Under the pieces are notes generated by a model. That model did no database searches, was not told the origin of the DNA, and was given only the letters and a program-made list of their open reading frames with translations. A stretch of DNA of 18,514 nt from CAZNLL01 sp964573885. GTDB taxonomy: Bacteria; Desulfobacterota; DSM-4660; Desulfatiglandales; Desulfatiglandaceae. Location: the NCBI GenBank assembly GCA_964573885.1, contig CAZNLL010000073.1:1-18514 (forward strand), read 5' to 3'. Of the stretch, positions 1 to 8,092 are shown in pieces. Each line of letters starts with the position of its first letter. The stretch's first letter is position 1. The translations under genes and the position numbers were made by a program.

Positions 1-75
1 TGGCTGGGGTGGGAGGATTCGAACCTCCGAATGCGGGCTCCAAAGGCCCGTGTCTTACCACTTGACGACACCCCA
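1..75 (-). tRNA. tRNA-Gln (anticodon TTG), CCA encoded
   Basis: Read on the minus strand the sequence folds as a complete cloverleaf. The acceptor stem TGGGGTG pairs with CACCCCA, the anticodon stem CGGGC/GCCCG encloses the loop CTTTGGA with anticodon TTG, and the T arm is GGAGG-TTCGAAT-CCTCC. The discriminator is G and CCA is encoded. It closely resembles bacterial tRNA-Gln. The first 21 bases of the tRNA gene also encode the last six codons and the TAA stop of ispE, so the two genes share DNA and probably one primary transcript from which the tRNA 5' end is released by RNase P. The window ends at the tRNA 3' end, so what follows is not visible. Confidence 0.97.
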
Positions 76-963
76 GTCCTTTGGGCCTAACCCGGCTGCG
101 ACAAAGGTCCTGCCCAAATGCCGAGAGGCCAGGAAATCTTCAGCCCTGCGCGCCCGGGCTTCTGATCTAAAAACGCCGAAAACGCTGGGGCCACTCCCTG
201 ACATCAAAGACCCTTCCGCCCCTGTATCCATCAGCGATTTCTTAATCCTGCCCACAATCGGAAAACGGGAAGCCGTCACCGTCTCCAGGTCATTTTCAAG
301 TAAAGGAGTTATCTCAAGGGGCTCTTTTCTCAAAGATTTTACTATAAAGTCATACTCATTTCTTGTCAACTTTAATTTGAGCCTGCCATAGACCCATGAA
401 GTAGACACATGGAGATCCGGGGTGACAATCACATAATAAAGACAAGGCCACCGGTGTACGGGTTCCAGAATCTCGCCGATGCCTCTTGCGATACACGGTC
501 CGGGCTGAAGAAAAAAAGGGACATCCGCACCCAAACCCCTGGCCAACCGTCTTAGCTCTTCCCGGGTCAAGGGTTCATCCCACAGGGCGTTCAGGGCCTC
601 AAGGGTTCCTGCGGCGTCGCTGCTTCCCCCTCCAAGTCCGGCTGCAACGGGAATATGCTTTTTCAAGTTTATAGAGATACCCGGAGGCAAGCCCGTCCTT
701 TCAAAGAAGACCTGCGCGGCCTTGTAAGAAAGATTGGTTTCATCCCGGGGTACGGCGTCGCCCCTGCAGGTCAGGGTAATTCCCTTCTCCTTGGTCCGGG
801 CCAATTCCATCTCGTCGAAAAGACCCACAGGGACCATAAGAGAAACCAGCTCATGGTAGCCGTCCGGCCGGCGGCCTGTCACCTTGAGTCTGATATTCAC
901 CTTGGCAGGGGCCTTGATCAAGGCCTGGGAATCTCTATCGATCACGGGGAAGCTCGAAGGCAT
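55..963 (-). CDS. ispE: 4-diphosphocytidyl-2-C-methyl-D-erythritol kinase
   Basis: IspE is a cytosolic GHMP-family kinase of the MEP pathway that phosphorylates CDP-methylerythritol with ATP on the way to isopentenyl diphosphate. From the ATG at 963 the protein has 302 residues, a normal length. Visible signatures are APAKVN (18-23) with the catalytic Lys, the ATP loop VAAGLGGGSSDAA (106-118), GADVPFF with the catalytic Asp (about 147) and the C-terminal SGSGPSVFG (255-263). The start is uncertain: the frame stays open to a TTG at 1017, but the extra 18 residues look unlike the family, and neither site has a good Shine-Dalgarno sequence. The gene lies close behind the DUF1844 gene and its 3' end runs into tRNA-Gln. 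Identity is secure from the motifs. Confidence 0.95.
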   Translation of the reverse strand: MPSSFPVIDRDSQALIKAPAKVNIRLKVTGRRPDGYHELVSLMVPVGLFDEMELARTKEKGITLTCRGDAVPRDETNLSYKAAQVFFERTGLPPGISINLKKHIPVAAGLGGGSSDAAGTLEALNALWDEPLTREELRRLARGLGADVPFFLQPGPCIARGIGEILEPVHRWPCLYYVIVTPDLHVSTSWVYGRLKLKLTRNEYDFIVKSLRKEPLEITPLLENDLETVTASRFPIVGRIKKSLMDTGAEGSLMSGSGPSVFGVFRSEARARRAEDFLASRHLGRTFVAAGLGPKDWGVVKW

Positions 964-1038
964 GCCTGGATCGTGACCAATGCCGCACGGGACGCTCACA
1001 TGACCGGGCGGTCCCAAAGGGCATGAAAGGTTGGATTA

Positions 1039-1449
1039 TTATTTGCTGGCCTTTACGTAGCGTAACCTCAGGTCGGTGAGGATACTGTCCAGAAACTTCT
1101 GCTCTTCCTCGGTCAAATTGCCTTTGGTCTTTTCCTTAAGCATGGCTATGGTATCCACGGCATGTTTTGCAAGGGGCAAATCTCTCTTCGTTTCTCCCGT
1201 CTGAGGATCCGGCATCTCGCCGAAATGAAAAAGCGCGGAAGAACTGAGGCTGAAAATCAAGGAGGTAAAGTTGACTTCCGGGAGTGGAGGAGCCTGTTCC
1301 TCTTTTTCAGGGGCCGTTTTTTGAGTTTCCTCCTTTTGCTTTTTTTCTTTTTCCTCCTTTTCCCTTTGAGCCGTATCCGTTCTTACCTCGCCTGATTCAT
1401 CAAAGGATCTCCGGTCTTTGATGACAAACCCTTTTTCCTCTTCATTCAT
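1039..1449 (-). CDS. DUF1844 domain protein
   Basis: A 136-residue soluble protein of unknown function. Residues about 22-52 are a very charged Lys/Glu-rich linker. Residues about 58-131 match what I know of DUF1844: NFTSLIFSLSSSALFHFGE, then PLAKHAVDTIAMLKEKTKGN and LTEEEQKFLDSILTDLR. In many Desulfobacterota and other bacteria this small family occurs near housekeeping genes. The Shine-Dalgarno TAGGAG contains the TAG stop of serA, with seven bases to the ATG, so translation is probably coupled to serA. It is followed by ispE after a short gap and most likely belongs to the same transcript. No catalytic motif or membrane segment is seen. The family call is confident; the function is unknown. 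Confidence 0.87.
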   Translation of the reverse strand: MNEEEKGFVIKDRRSFDESGEVRTDTAQREKEEKEKKQKEETQKTAPEKEEQAPPLPEVNFTSLIFSLSSSALFHFGEMPDPQTGETKRDLPLAKHAVDTIAMLKEKTKGNLTEEEQKFLDSILTDLRLRYVKASK

Positions 1450-1459
1450 GATTCAACTC

Positions 1460-3040
1460 CTACAACTCAATTCTTCTTGCCGAGTCGACTTTGTCCAGGG
1501 CCCTGAGCTCCTCAAGGACATCATCGCTCAGCACTTCACTGGTGGTCAACAGAATCACATTCTGCTTTTTCTCTTTTTCTTCCCCCACCTGCATCCGGCT
1601 GATATTAATACCCCGGTTCCCGATGGTGATGCCTATTCGGCCGATGACCCCGGGGATGTCCTCATTATAGATGAGCAGGATATGCCCCTCGGGAATAGCC
1701 TCCAGATAGAAGTTGTTGATACGCAGGATCCTGGGCATGGTCTTGCCGAAAATAGTGCCGGAAATGATATTGTCCCCTTCCAGGGTCTTCACCGTCACCT
1801 TCACCAGGCTGGCAAAATTCTCGGACGTCTTGCTCTTAGACTCCACCACCTTGATACCCCGATCAGCCGCAATATAACGGGCGTTCACGAAATTCACATC
1901 ATCCTTGAGGATCGGGGTGAGCAGGCCTTTGAGCATTCCCGTGCTGATGGGCGCCAAGTCATATTCAGCGACCGCCCCGGAGCATTCAATCCTGGCCTCC
2001 AAGATGGCACTGTCCGCGAGCTGGGCCTGAAAAGATCCCATTCTTTCAGCCAAGACAACGAAGGGCCTGAGGGTACTCATCAATTCACCGCTGATACTGG
2101 GAACATTAACGGCATTCTTGACGGTTCCATGAAGCAGATAGGCCACCATCTGTTCCGCCACATCCTTGGCCACATTGTCCTGGGCCTCTTCGGTGGAGGC
2201 ACCCAGATGGGGCGTACAGACGAAATTATCCAGGCTCATAAGCCTGTTTTTTCCCGGGGGTTCTGTGAGGAACACATCCAGGGCCGCACCGGCCAGATGC
2301 CCCGACTCCAGGGCCTCGTAAAGGTCGTCTTCATTGACAATCCCACCCCGGGCGCAGTTGATCAGCATGGCGCCCTTTTTCATTTTCCCAATGGTCTTCT
2401 TGTTGATCATGCTTGCGGTTTCATCGGTCTTGGGTGTATGGATGGTAATGTAATCCGCTCTTTGTAACAGTTCCTCAAAGGAAACCGGCTCCAAATCCAG
2501 CTTCTCTATGGCCTCCGGCTTGATGTAGGGGTCATAGACGATCACCTTCATTTTCATGCCCCTGGCCCGGTCAGCCACAATACGGCCGATGTGACCGACC
2601 CCGATGAGTCCCAGGGTCTTGTTGAAAAGCTCCCGGCCTTTTAGTTTCTTCTTTTCCCATTTTCCCTCCTTGAGGGAGGCCGTGGCCTGGGGGATATTCC
2701 GGGAAAGGGCCATCATCATGGCCAGGGTGTGTTCGGCCGTGGTGATCACGTTCCCTTCCGGGGTGTTCATCACCACGATCCCCCGCTTGCTTGCACTGCG
2801 GATGTCCACGTTGTCAAGACCGATCCCGGCCCGGCCGATTACTTTCAGTTTTTCCGCCGCCTCTAAGATCTCCGCCGTGACCCTGGTCGCACTGCGGATG
2901 GCAAGACCGTCATATTGACCGATAATCCCCTTAAGTTCCTCGGGAGTCAGGCCCACATTGACATCCACATCTATTCCCGGGGTCTCCTGGAATATGTTAA
3001 TGCCCACCTCGGAGAGGGGATCGCTAACCAAAACCTTCAT
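1460..3040 (-). CDS. serA: D-3-phosphoglycerate dehydrogenase, long form with ACT domain
   Basis: SerA oxidises 3-phosphoglycerate to 3-phosphohydroxypyruvate with NAD, the first step of serine synthesis. The 526 residues match the long bacterial form. The Rossmann motif GLIGVGHIGRIVADRARG lies at 144-161. Catalytic residues are Arg231 (NCARGGIVNE), Glu260 (LTEPP) and His278 (TPHLGAST). An intervening ASB-type domain spans about 320-445, and a C-terminal ACT domain about 452-526 (HILLIYNEDIPGVIGRIG, then GINISRMQVGEE), the usual site of serine feedback inhibition. The start is an ATG seven bases after GGAGG. A candidate promoter lies just upstream. It begins a minus-strand run with the DUF1844 gene and ispE. 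It could be confused with other 2-hydroxyacid dehydrogenases, but the length and ACT domain argue for SerA. Confidence 0.96.
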   Translation of the reverse strand: MKVLVSDPLSEVGINIFQETPGIDVDVNVGLTPEELKGIIGQYDGLAIRSATRVTAEILEAAEKLKVIGRAGIGLDNVDIRSASKRGIVVMNTPEGNVITTAEHTLAMMMALSRNIPQATASLKEGKWEKKKLKGRELFNKTLGLIGVGHIGRIVADRARGMKMKVIVYDPYIKPEAIEKLDLEPVSFEELLQRADYITIHTPKTDETASMINKKTIGKMKKGAMLINCARGGIVNEDDLYEALESGHLAGAALDVFLTEPPGKNRLMSLDNFVCTPHLGASTEEAQDNVAKDVAEQMVAYLLHGTVKNAVNVPSISGELMSTLRPFVVLAERMGSFQAQLADSAILEARIECSGAVAEYDLAPISTGMLKGLLTPILKDDVNFVNARYIAADRGIKVVESKSKTSENFASLVKVTVKTLEGDNIISGTIFGKTMPRILRINNFYLEAIPEGHILLIYNEDIPGVIGRIGITIGNRGINISRMQVGEEKEKKQNVILLTTSEVLSDDVLEELRALDKVDSARRIEL

Positions 3041-3092
3041 AAGCTGCCTCCATGGATTTCTTCATCCGGACGGTTGAGAAGAAACGGCTAAA

Positions 3093-3120
3093 AATTTACC
3101 ACAACCCTGCCTTTTGTCAA
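3093..3120 (-). promoter_or_regulatory. candidate sigma70 promoter of serA
   Basis: On the minus strand a perfect -35 box TTGACA (3120-3115) is followed after 16 bases by TAAATT (3098-3093), four of six matches to the -10 consensus. Transcription would start near 3086, giving a leader of about 45 bases before the serA ATG at 3040. The gap between serA and the upstream gene (3041-3241) holds no gene and no other obvious signal. The call rests on consensus matching only. Confidence 0.45.
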
Positions 3121-3241
3121 GTGATTCCAAGACCCCCTGATCCACCAGGGATTGCCCAAAAGCTATTGTACTCTAGCGAAAATTTTGATGGTGGGTTTTC
3201 TAGGCCCTCATTAGCCCCGGCACCGTCACTAAAAGCCCCAT

Positions 3242-6200
3242 TTATCGCTTCTCGATCAAAATCTCCAAAAGTTCCCTGGCCTTGGGGTTGTCTTCATGAA
3301 GGAGCCCCTCCTTGAGGTAGGCTACGGCCCGGCCCCTGTCTCCCTGGGCCATGGCGATCTGCGCCAGGTTGAAATAGGCCTTGGCATGGAATGGGTTCGC
3401 GGCAAGGACCTTAAGAAAGGCCTCTCTGGCCTTCTTGATCTCGCCTGCTTCCCTGTAGGCCACACCGAGATTATTGTAGGCCTTTGCGTGGAGGGGATTG
3501 ATGGCAACGGTCTCTTTAAAGGCCTGGATGGCCTCCTTTACCCTACCCATCTCTTTCAGGCCCAGGCCCAGGCTGTAGTAAGCCGGTCCGTCCTCTGGAT
3601 CGACGGCCAGATGCCTCCGGATTTGGGCGACCTGTACAGCCGCACAGACCTCCCTGGACTTTTTATCCGGAAACATATCATAGTCGGTCACCTGGGCCCG
3701 GGCGCAGAATCCCCGCAGGATGCGGAGGTATTTGTCTTCCTGGGCAGGGTCCATCCGGGCCGGCTCGAAAAGGGCGAAAAGGGGAGAATATACGGATGAG
3801 GCGAATTCAAGCATTCGGAGGAGCATATCCGTCCCCTTTGCCTGTTCAACAATTTCACGGATCTCCGGAGACAGGTGCTTGCTCTCGCTCATGTGTTCTT
3901 CAATGGAGGGATCGACCTTGTAGAGCTGTTTGGGGGCCGCAAATTCAAGGCGCGGCCGGTTATCCGTGTGCAGGGGACCCGGGCCGAAAAGGGCCTTGAG
4001 GTCCTCCGTGACCACCAGATAAAAGAGGAGTCTTGGATCTGGGAGGGTCATATTTTCGGACCGCTTTGCATACCTGAAGTTCCGAAGGGCCGTGTTCAAA
4101 TCCAGGCCGGAGCCTCCCTTAAACCCCACCAGGAGATAGTCTCCCACGCCTGTGAGTGTGCCCATGAGGAGTCCTTCGGGAAATACCTCGGCAAAGGTCC
4201 TCCCGGCCAGGGCGAAGGTGGACCAATCCATCTCGTAGGAATGAATCCACTGCACAAAAATGCCTTTATCCCTGAGCCGCTTTTTTACGGTCCTGAGAAA
4301 ATCCAGGGTATAGAGGTTGGCAAGGCCCGCCATCCAGGGATTGGAGGGCTCGGAGATAATGACGTCGTAGGTCTCGTTGGTGAGGCTCAGATGATTCCGG
4401 CCGTCCTGTACAATAATGCGGGATCGGGGGTCATTCAAACAGTTGTTGTTCCAGGGAGCAAAAAAACGACAGGCCTTGACCACCTCTTCGTTGATCTCCA
4501 GGACGTCCATACGCGATACAGGATAGTGGAGGACTTCTCCCGCGGTCATACCGCTGGCCAGGCCCAGGACCATCACCTGTTGCGGATCTGGATGAAAGAG
4601 GAGGGGAACATGGGCCAGAAGGGTTTGGGTGGATCTGTCCCCGTGGGATGAGGCGTCGGGCTTGCCACTGTTAAGCAGGGTGTACCTCTTTGTGCCCAGA
4701 CTGTCGGTAAGCCTTTCCACCGTGGTAAAGCCTGCAATCCCGTCCCCGTAAAAAACGACCTCCCTTCCCCTTTCATATCGGAGGAGGATCTGAGGGCCCT
4801 GCCACAGGGCCTCCAGCCAGGAGGTCCTGGCGAAATCCCCTTCCATGTCTTTGAAGTTACGATACCGGCCATAGGAGAGGAGTTGCCTCTTCCAGTCCGG
4901 AAGGGTGGTGAAGAGCAGAGCCCCTATGACCAAGAGACCGGAAAAGGTCAGCCACAGGGAAGTTTTTTTCTTCGCCCTCACCGCCATGAGCCCCAAGGCG
5001 GCCAGGGAGAAACCGAATTGAAGGCCTGTGACCAGCCTCAGACTGTTCTCTTTGCCGAGAAAGGGGATGAACAAGAACCCGGCGGCGAAGGAACCCAGGA
5101 TGGCACCGATGGTATTCAAGGCATATGCCGTGCCGATGGATTGACCCATATGGGTCAGGTTGCGGGCATAGAGCTTGTTGACCAGGGGAAAGGTGGCCCC
5201 CAGGAGGAGGCTGGGCCCCAGGAGGACGAGGAACACCATCATGGATTCGATGAGCACCCGCCCGGCAAAATCATCTTGAAACACATAGATCAATTTGGCG
5301 AAAAAGAACTGACTGTTTCCAAGAAACTGGCTCACGCCAAGGGCCAGGACGGCCGCACCCAGTTGGGTTAAGGCCAAAATGCCGAAAGCAGACCTTGCCC
5401 TGTCCCCGAGCCAGCCGAAAATGAGGCTCCCCAGGGCCAGGCCGACGATAAAGGTAGCCACCACAAGGGTGAAGGAATAGGTGGTGGGCCCGATGATCAA
5501 GCCCAGGAGCCGGGTCCAAATCACCTCATAGGCCATGGCGCAGAAACCGGATACGGCAAATATCCCCAAGGCCCAGGTGATCCGGAAATCATACCTCTCT
5601 TCAGACACAGGTCCGGGTTTTTGCTTCTCCCGGACCAGGGGTGCGGTTATTCTCCTCCCCCAAAATGCACACAGAAGCCCTACGGAGAGGTTGACCGCCG
5701 CAGCCACCCCGAGGCTGCCCCATACCCCCAGACCGGGTACGAGCAAAAATCCTGTGAGACCGGCCCCCACGGCCGCCCCGGCCGTGTTGATCGCGTAAAG
5801 GCGCCCTGTGCGTGTTCCCATATGACCCAGTCCGGTCACGTAAAAGCGGCACAGGATGGGGAGGCTGGCCCCCATGAAAGCGGCGGGGAGGATGAGGAGG
5901 CAGGCACACCCGAAAAAGGCAAACAGGCCGTAAATCCAAAAGGACTGGAAGAGGTGATTATAGGCCAGGGAATAGGCGGGCTTGACCATGACGATCAACA
6001 GGGGAAGCAAAAGCCCGTAAATTCCTATGCCTATTTCCAGTTTTCCATAAAGGGATAAAAGGCCCCCCCGGTTTTTTGCCCGGTCCACGGCCTTGCCGGC
6101 CAAGTAACTTCCCAAAGCCAGCCCCGCCATGAAAACGGTGAGAACCGTGGCCACGGCAAAGGGGGCGCTTCCAATGACCTTGTCGATCATCCGGATCCAC

Positions 6201-6301
6201 AAGACCTGATAAATGAGGCCCGAGGCGCCTGAGAGGAAAAAACAGGACAGGATGATCCAGGTCTTTTGAGGGGTCTGGATGGGATCTTGGGACTTTACCA
6301 T
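3242..6301 (-). CDS. MFS-like / spermidine synthase-like / TPR fusion membrane protein
   Basis: A 1019-residue three-part protein. Residues about 15-465 are hydrophobic with some 13 membrane segments, arranged like an MFS-type transporter in two halves. Each half begins with a SGxxxxxYEVxWxRxL-like motif (SGLIYQVLWIRMI at 28-40; CAMAYEVIWTRLLG at 254-267). Residues about 510-785 resemble the aminopropyltransferase fold: VMVLGLASGMTAGEV (576-590), LEINEEVV (601-608), DPRSRIIVQDGRNHL (624-638) and YDVIISEPSNPWM (645-657). Residues about 903-1010 hold about three TPR units. The usual GGGDG and D-S/T-S/T-D-P motifs are replaced by GLASGMTAG and EPSNPW, so true spermidine synthesis is doubtful. 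Such MFS-fused relatives are widespread and mostly uncharacterised. The ATG has no clear Shine-Dalgarno sequence, and the gene sits only about 50 bases behind the porin terminator, so its promoter is unclear. Confidence 0.87.
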   Translation of the reverse strand: MVKSQDPIQTPQKTWIILSCFFLSGASGLIYQVLWIRMIDKVIGSAPFAVATVLTVFMAGLALGSYLAGKAVDRAKNRGGLLSLYGKLEIGIGIYGLLLPLLIVMVKPAYSLAYNHLFQSFWIYGLFAFFGCACLLILPAAFMGASLPILCRFYVTGLGHMGTRTGRLYAINTAGAAVGAGLTGFLLVPGLGVWGSLGVAAAVNLSVGLLCAFWGRRITAPLVREKQKPGPVSEERYDFRITWALGIFAVSGFCAMAYEVIWTRLLGLIIGPTTYSFTLVVATFIVGLALGSLIFGWLGDRARSAFGILALTQLGAAVLALGVSQFLGNSQFFFAKLIYVFQDDFAGRVLIESMMVFLVLLGPSLLLGATFPLVNKLYARNLTHMGQSIGTAYALNTIGAILGSFAAGFLFIPFLGKENSLRLVTGLQFGFSLAALGLMAVRAKKKTSLWLTFSGLLVIGALLFTTLPDWKRQLLSYGRYRNFKDMEGDFARTSWLEALWQGPQILLRYERGREVVFYGDGIAGFTTVERLTDSLGTKRYTLLNSGKPDASSHGDRSTQTLLAHVPLLFHPDPQQVMVLGLASGMTAGEVLHYPVSRMDVLEINEEVVKACRFFAPWNNNCLNDPRSRIIVQDGRNHLSLTNETYDVIISEPSNPWMAGLANLYTLDFLRTVKKRLRDKGIFVQWIHSYEMDWSTFALAGRTFAEVFPEGLLMGTLTGVGDYLLVGFKGGSGLDLNTALRNFRYAKRSENMTLPDPRLLFYLVVTEDLKALFGPGPLHTDNRPRLEFAAPKQLYKVDPSIEEHMSESKHLSPEIREIVEQAKGTDMLLRMLEFASSVYSPLFALFEPARMDPAQEDKYLRILRGFCARAQVTDYDMFPDKKSREVCAAVQVAQIRRHLAVDPEDGPAYYSLGLGLKEMGRVKEAIQAFKETVAINPLHAKAYNNLGVAYREAGEIKKAREAFLKVLAANPFHAKAYFNLAQIAMAQGDRGRAVAYLKEGLLHEDNPKARELLEILIEKR

Positions 6302-6352
6302 GGGCCAGAATAATAAAGGGTCAAAAAAGCCCGAAGGTTGCTTTCATAACGT

Positions 6353-6386
6353 AAAAGACCCCGAGGGGCCAAAGCCCCTCGAGGTC
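6353..6386 (-). terminator. Rho-independent terminator of the porin gene
   Basis: On the minus strand a 13-base-pair stem, GACCTCGAGGGGC against GCCCCTCGGGGTC with one G-U pair, closes a four-base loop and is followed directly by TTTT. It begins about 26 bases after the porin stop codon. A second, weaker hairpin (AAAGC/GCTTT) ending in a run of T follows at about 6323-6344. Together they should separate porin transcription from the downstream fusion gene. Confidence 0.88.
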
Positions 6387-6412
6387 TTGCATACTCAGCA
6401 ACGCAAAGGCTG

Positions 6413-7867
6413 CTACCACTCAATAACCAGCATGTGGCGGAAACCAAACACGTCATTGCTGGGATCAAAGTTGGCCGCACCAAATGCATCGTCAAAGTAG
6501 TTGCCCGCAAACAGGTAACCAGCGTCCACGACGTAGGTGAGGTTGTCCATGAGCTTCCACTGGAAGGTCAGGTCGATTTCGGTACCCAGATCATCGCTGG
6601 CCGTGCCCCCGTTCCAGTGCGTGCCGGCGAGCATCTTATCGGCCATCATCATCCCGAAAATACCGCTCAGCTTCATACTGTCTGAGAGCTTGTAGGAACC
6701 GCGCAGGTAAATGGACTGGTAACCACTACCGTTGGCCTGAGCGGACCCGTTGGCCACACCGGTCGTGTTCCACAACAGACCGCAGTCCTCGCTCAGGAAC
6801 AGGAGGTAGGGCTGAAATTCGCCGCCGAGGCCCCAGATAGCTTGCCGCTTGTTGGTACCCGTGGTGTTGGCATCGCCTTCACCCTGGATCCAGAAACCGC
6901 CAAGTCCGGCCTCAAAGGGCCCGCCTCTCCAGGCCACTTCGGCCCAGGCGGAGAGCTGAGACCGCTCCAGGTCCGGGGACGCAGCCCCGGCAAAGAAGTT
7001 ATCCCAGGTGCCCCATCTCCAGTTGAACTCGATATCAAAGGAGAAGGACTGGGCAAACTTGATCCCAAAGCCGTTCAACAGGAGGGCGTCATAGCCGTTA
7101 AGCCCCTGGAACTGGATGTAGTAAATCAGGGGCTTCCACACGATGTTCTTGGAGAAGGGTATCACCAAACCAAAGGCATAGGCGTTGGTGTCGCTGTAGC
7201 TCTTGTCAAAGGTGTCCCCGGCTGCAGGGGCCTGGGTCAGGAGGGTGCCGTTTGTCGCCAGGAGGCCACCGTCATCCTCGCCCAGTTTCTCGACCAGACC
7301 CACACCCAGGACCTTTCCGAACTTGCGCACATACTTGATCCTGTCGCGGTTGGCGTCGCTGTCTTGGAAGGTGTAGGCCCAGGCGCCACCGGACATGCGG
7401 CCTGTATACAGATGGCCGCCCATCAGGGGAAAGGACATGTAAAGTCTTTCCACCCACCAGTTGTGCTGGCCCCGGTAGTTGGTATCCCACTGGGCGTTGG
7501 AGGTGGGATAGTTGGTGTACGTGATGGTACCGATCAGAGGGTTGACTACCCCGTTACCGGCAAAGGTGGGGAAATTGTCCCCGTCGCCGGAACCGCCCGT
7601 CCAGTTCCTCTCCATGATGGTGATCCGGCTGTGGATCCTGACCTTGTCATTGATATGGAGGGTCGGATCAATCACCAGTTCTTGCTGGTACCAGGCGTTG
7701 GTGGAATCGTTGCCGGCATTGGCGGCCCGGTCAATAATGTTCTTATAGACCAGCATACCCGTGACGTCCATGCGACCCTTGGTTGTCAGCTTCAGATCGG
7801 CCATGGCCGGACCGGCCAGGACGACGCTGATGGCGACAACCATGAGCGCCAATAAGAATTTCTTCAT
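6413..7867 (-). CDS. outer-membrane beta-barrel porin
   Basis: A 484-residue secreted protein. A classic signal peptide is seen, MKKFLLALMVVAISVVLAG then PAMA, with likely cleavage after residue 23 before DLKLTTKGRMDVTG. The mature part is rich in alternating aromatic and polar residues, Gly, Asn and Trp, with strand-like segments such as WWVERLYMSFPLMGGHLYTG and IYLRGSYKLSDSMKLSG. The C-terminus HMLVIEW ends in Trp, the usual signal for outer-membrane assembly by BAM. It resembles the anaerobe/deltaproteobacterial porin-like proteins often annotated as hypothetical; substrate specificity cannot be read. The start is strongly supported by TAGGAGGAAAGAGTA before the ATG. It is followed by a strong terminator and preceded by an unusual leader, consistent with a highly expressed single-gene unit. 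Confidence 0.86.
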   Translation of the reverse strand: MKKFLLALMVVAISVVLAGPAMADLKLTTKGRMDVTGMLVYKNIIDRAANAGNDSTNAWYQQELVIDPTLHINDKVRIHSRITIMERNWTGGSGDGDNFPTFAGNGVVNPLIGTITYTNYPTSNAQWDTNYRGQHNWWVERLYMSFPLMGGHLYTGRMSGGAWAYTFQDSDANRDRIKYVRKFGKVLGVGLVEKLGEDDGGLLATNGTLLTQAPAAGDTFDKSYSDTNAYAFGLVIPFSKNIVWKPLIYYIQFQGLNGYDALLLNGFGIKFAQSFSFDIEFNWRWGTWDNFFAGAASPDLERSQLSAWAEVAWRGGPFEAGLGGFWIQGEGDANTTGTNKRQAIWGLGGEFQPYLLFLSEDCGLLWNTTGVANGSAQANGSGYQSIYLRGSYKLSDSMKLSGIFGMMMADKMLAGTHWNGGTASDDLGTEIDLTFQWKLMDNLTYVVDAGYLFAGNYFDDAFGAANFDPSNDVFGFRHMLVIEW

Positions 7868-7956
7868 TACTCTTTCCTCCTAAAAATGTGATTCCTGGAA
7901 TGTTTTCTTTCCTCCCACAAAAATCCTAACACACATCACTTTTCAGTCCCTTTCAT

Positions 7957-8055
7957 CACCCCCTTTCCTGCCCAAGGCCTTGATTCCGTCCTAAGACAAA
8001 ACACCCCCTTTCCCTTTTATGTGGGCCGGGAAAGGGTGCACCCCACAAGGCCTTG
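7957..8055 (-). repeat. two-copy palindrome plus purine 12-mer module
   Basis: In the direction of the porin gene, CAAGGCCTTG followed by GGAAAGGGGGTG occurs twice. In copy one (8055-8002) the two words are 32 bases apart; in copy two (7982-7957) they are 4 bases apart. Both palindromes are also preceded by AT on the minus strand. The extra bases in copy one form one arm and the loop of the hairpin described separately. The palindromes could be a repressor or activator site; this is inference. Confidence 0.6.
8002..8038 (-). terminator. hairpin plus T-rich run: terminator or porin-leader attenuator
   Basis: On the minus strand CACCCTTTCCC pairs with GGGAAAGGGGGTG (at least nine uninterrupted pairs, CCCTTTCCC/GGGAAAGGG) around a 13-base loop, followed by TTTTGTCTT. 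It lies about 155 bases after the stop of the FG-GAP gene and about 135 bases before the porin start. It can end the FG-GAP transcript. If the promoter at 8093-8121 is used, it would also lie inside the porin leader and could act as an attenuator. The sequence does not decide between these. Confidence 0.6.
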
Positions 8056-8092
8056 ATATTGCTTGAAAAAATTTTTAAAAAAAATTTGGTGA

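Noticed and set aside
964..1017. TTG-initiated 18-residue N-terminal extension of IspE
   Set aside because: The start codon is rare, no RBS is seen and the residues precede the normal IspE N-terminus.
1303..1370. Pyrimidine-rich plus-strand tract (purine-rich on the coding strand)
   Set aside because: It is explained by the Lys/Glu-rich linker of the DUF1844 protein rather than by a separate DNA element.
1418..2467. Long plus-strand open frame of 349 codons opposite serA
   Set aside because: It lies antisense to the clearly conserved serA, has a low-complexity composition and no RBS or family resemblance; such frames arise from G/C-biased third codon positions.
3121..3241. Hairpins CCCTG/CAGGG and GCTA/TAGC after the fusion gene
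   Set aside because: Stems of only four to five pairs, with no T-run or a very short one; not enough to call a terminator.
6842..7855. Plus-strand open frame of 337 codons opposite the porin gene
   Set aside because: Antisense shadow of a real gene with a signal peptide, RBS and terminator; the translation is Gly/Val/His-rich without recognisable domains.
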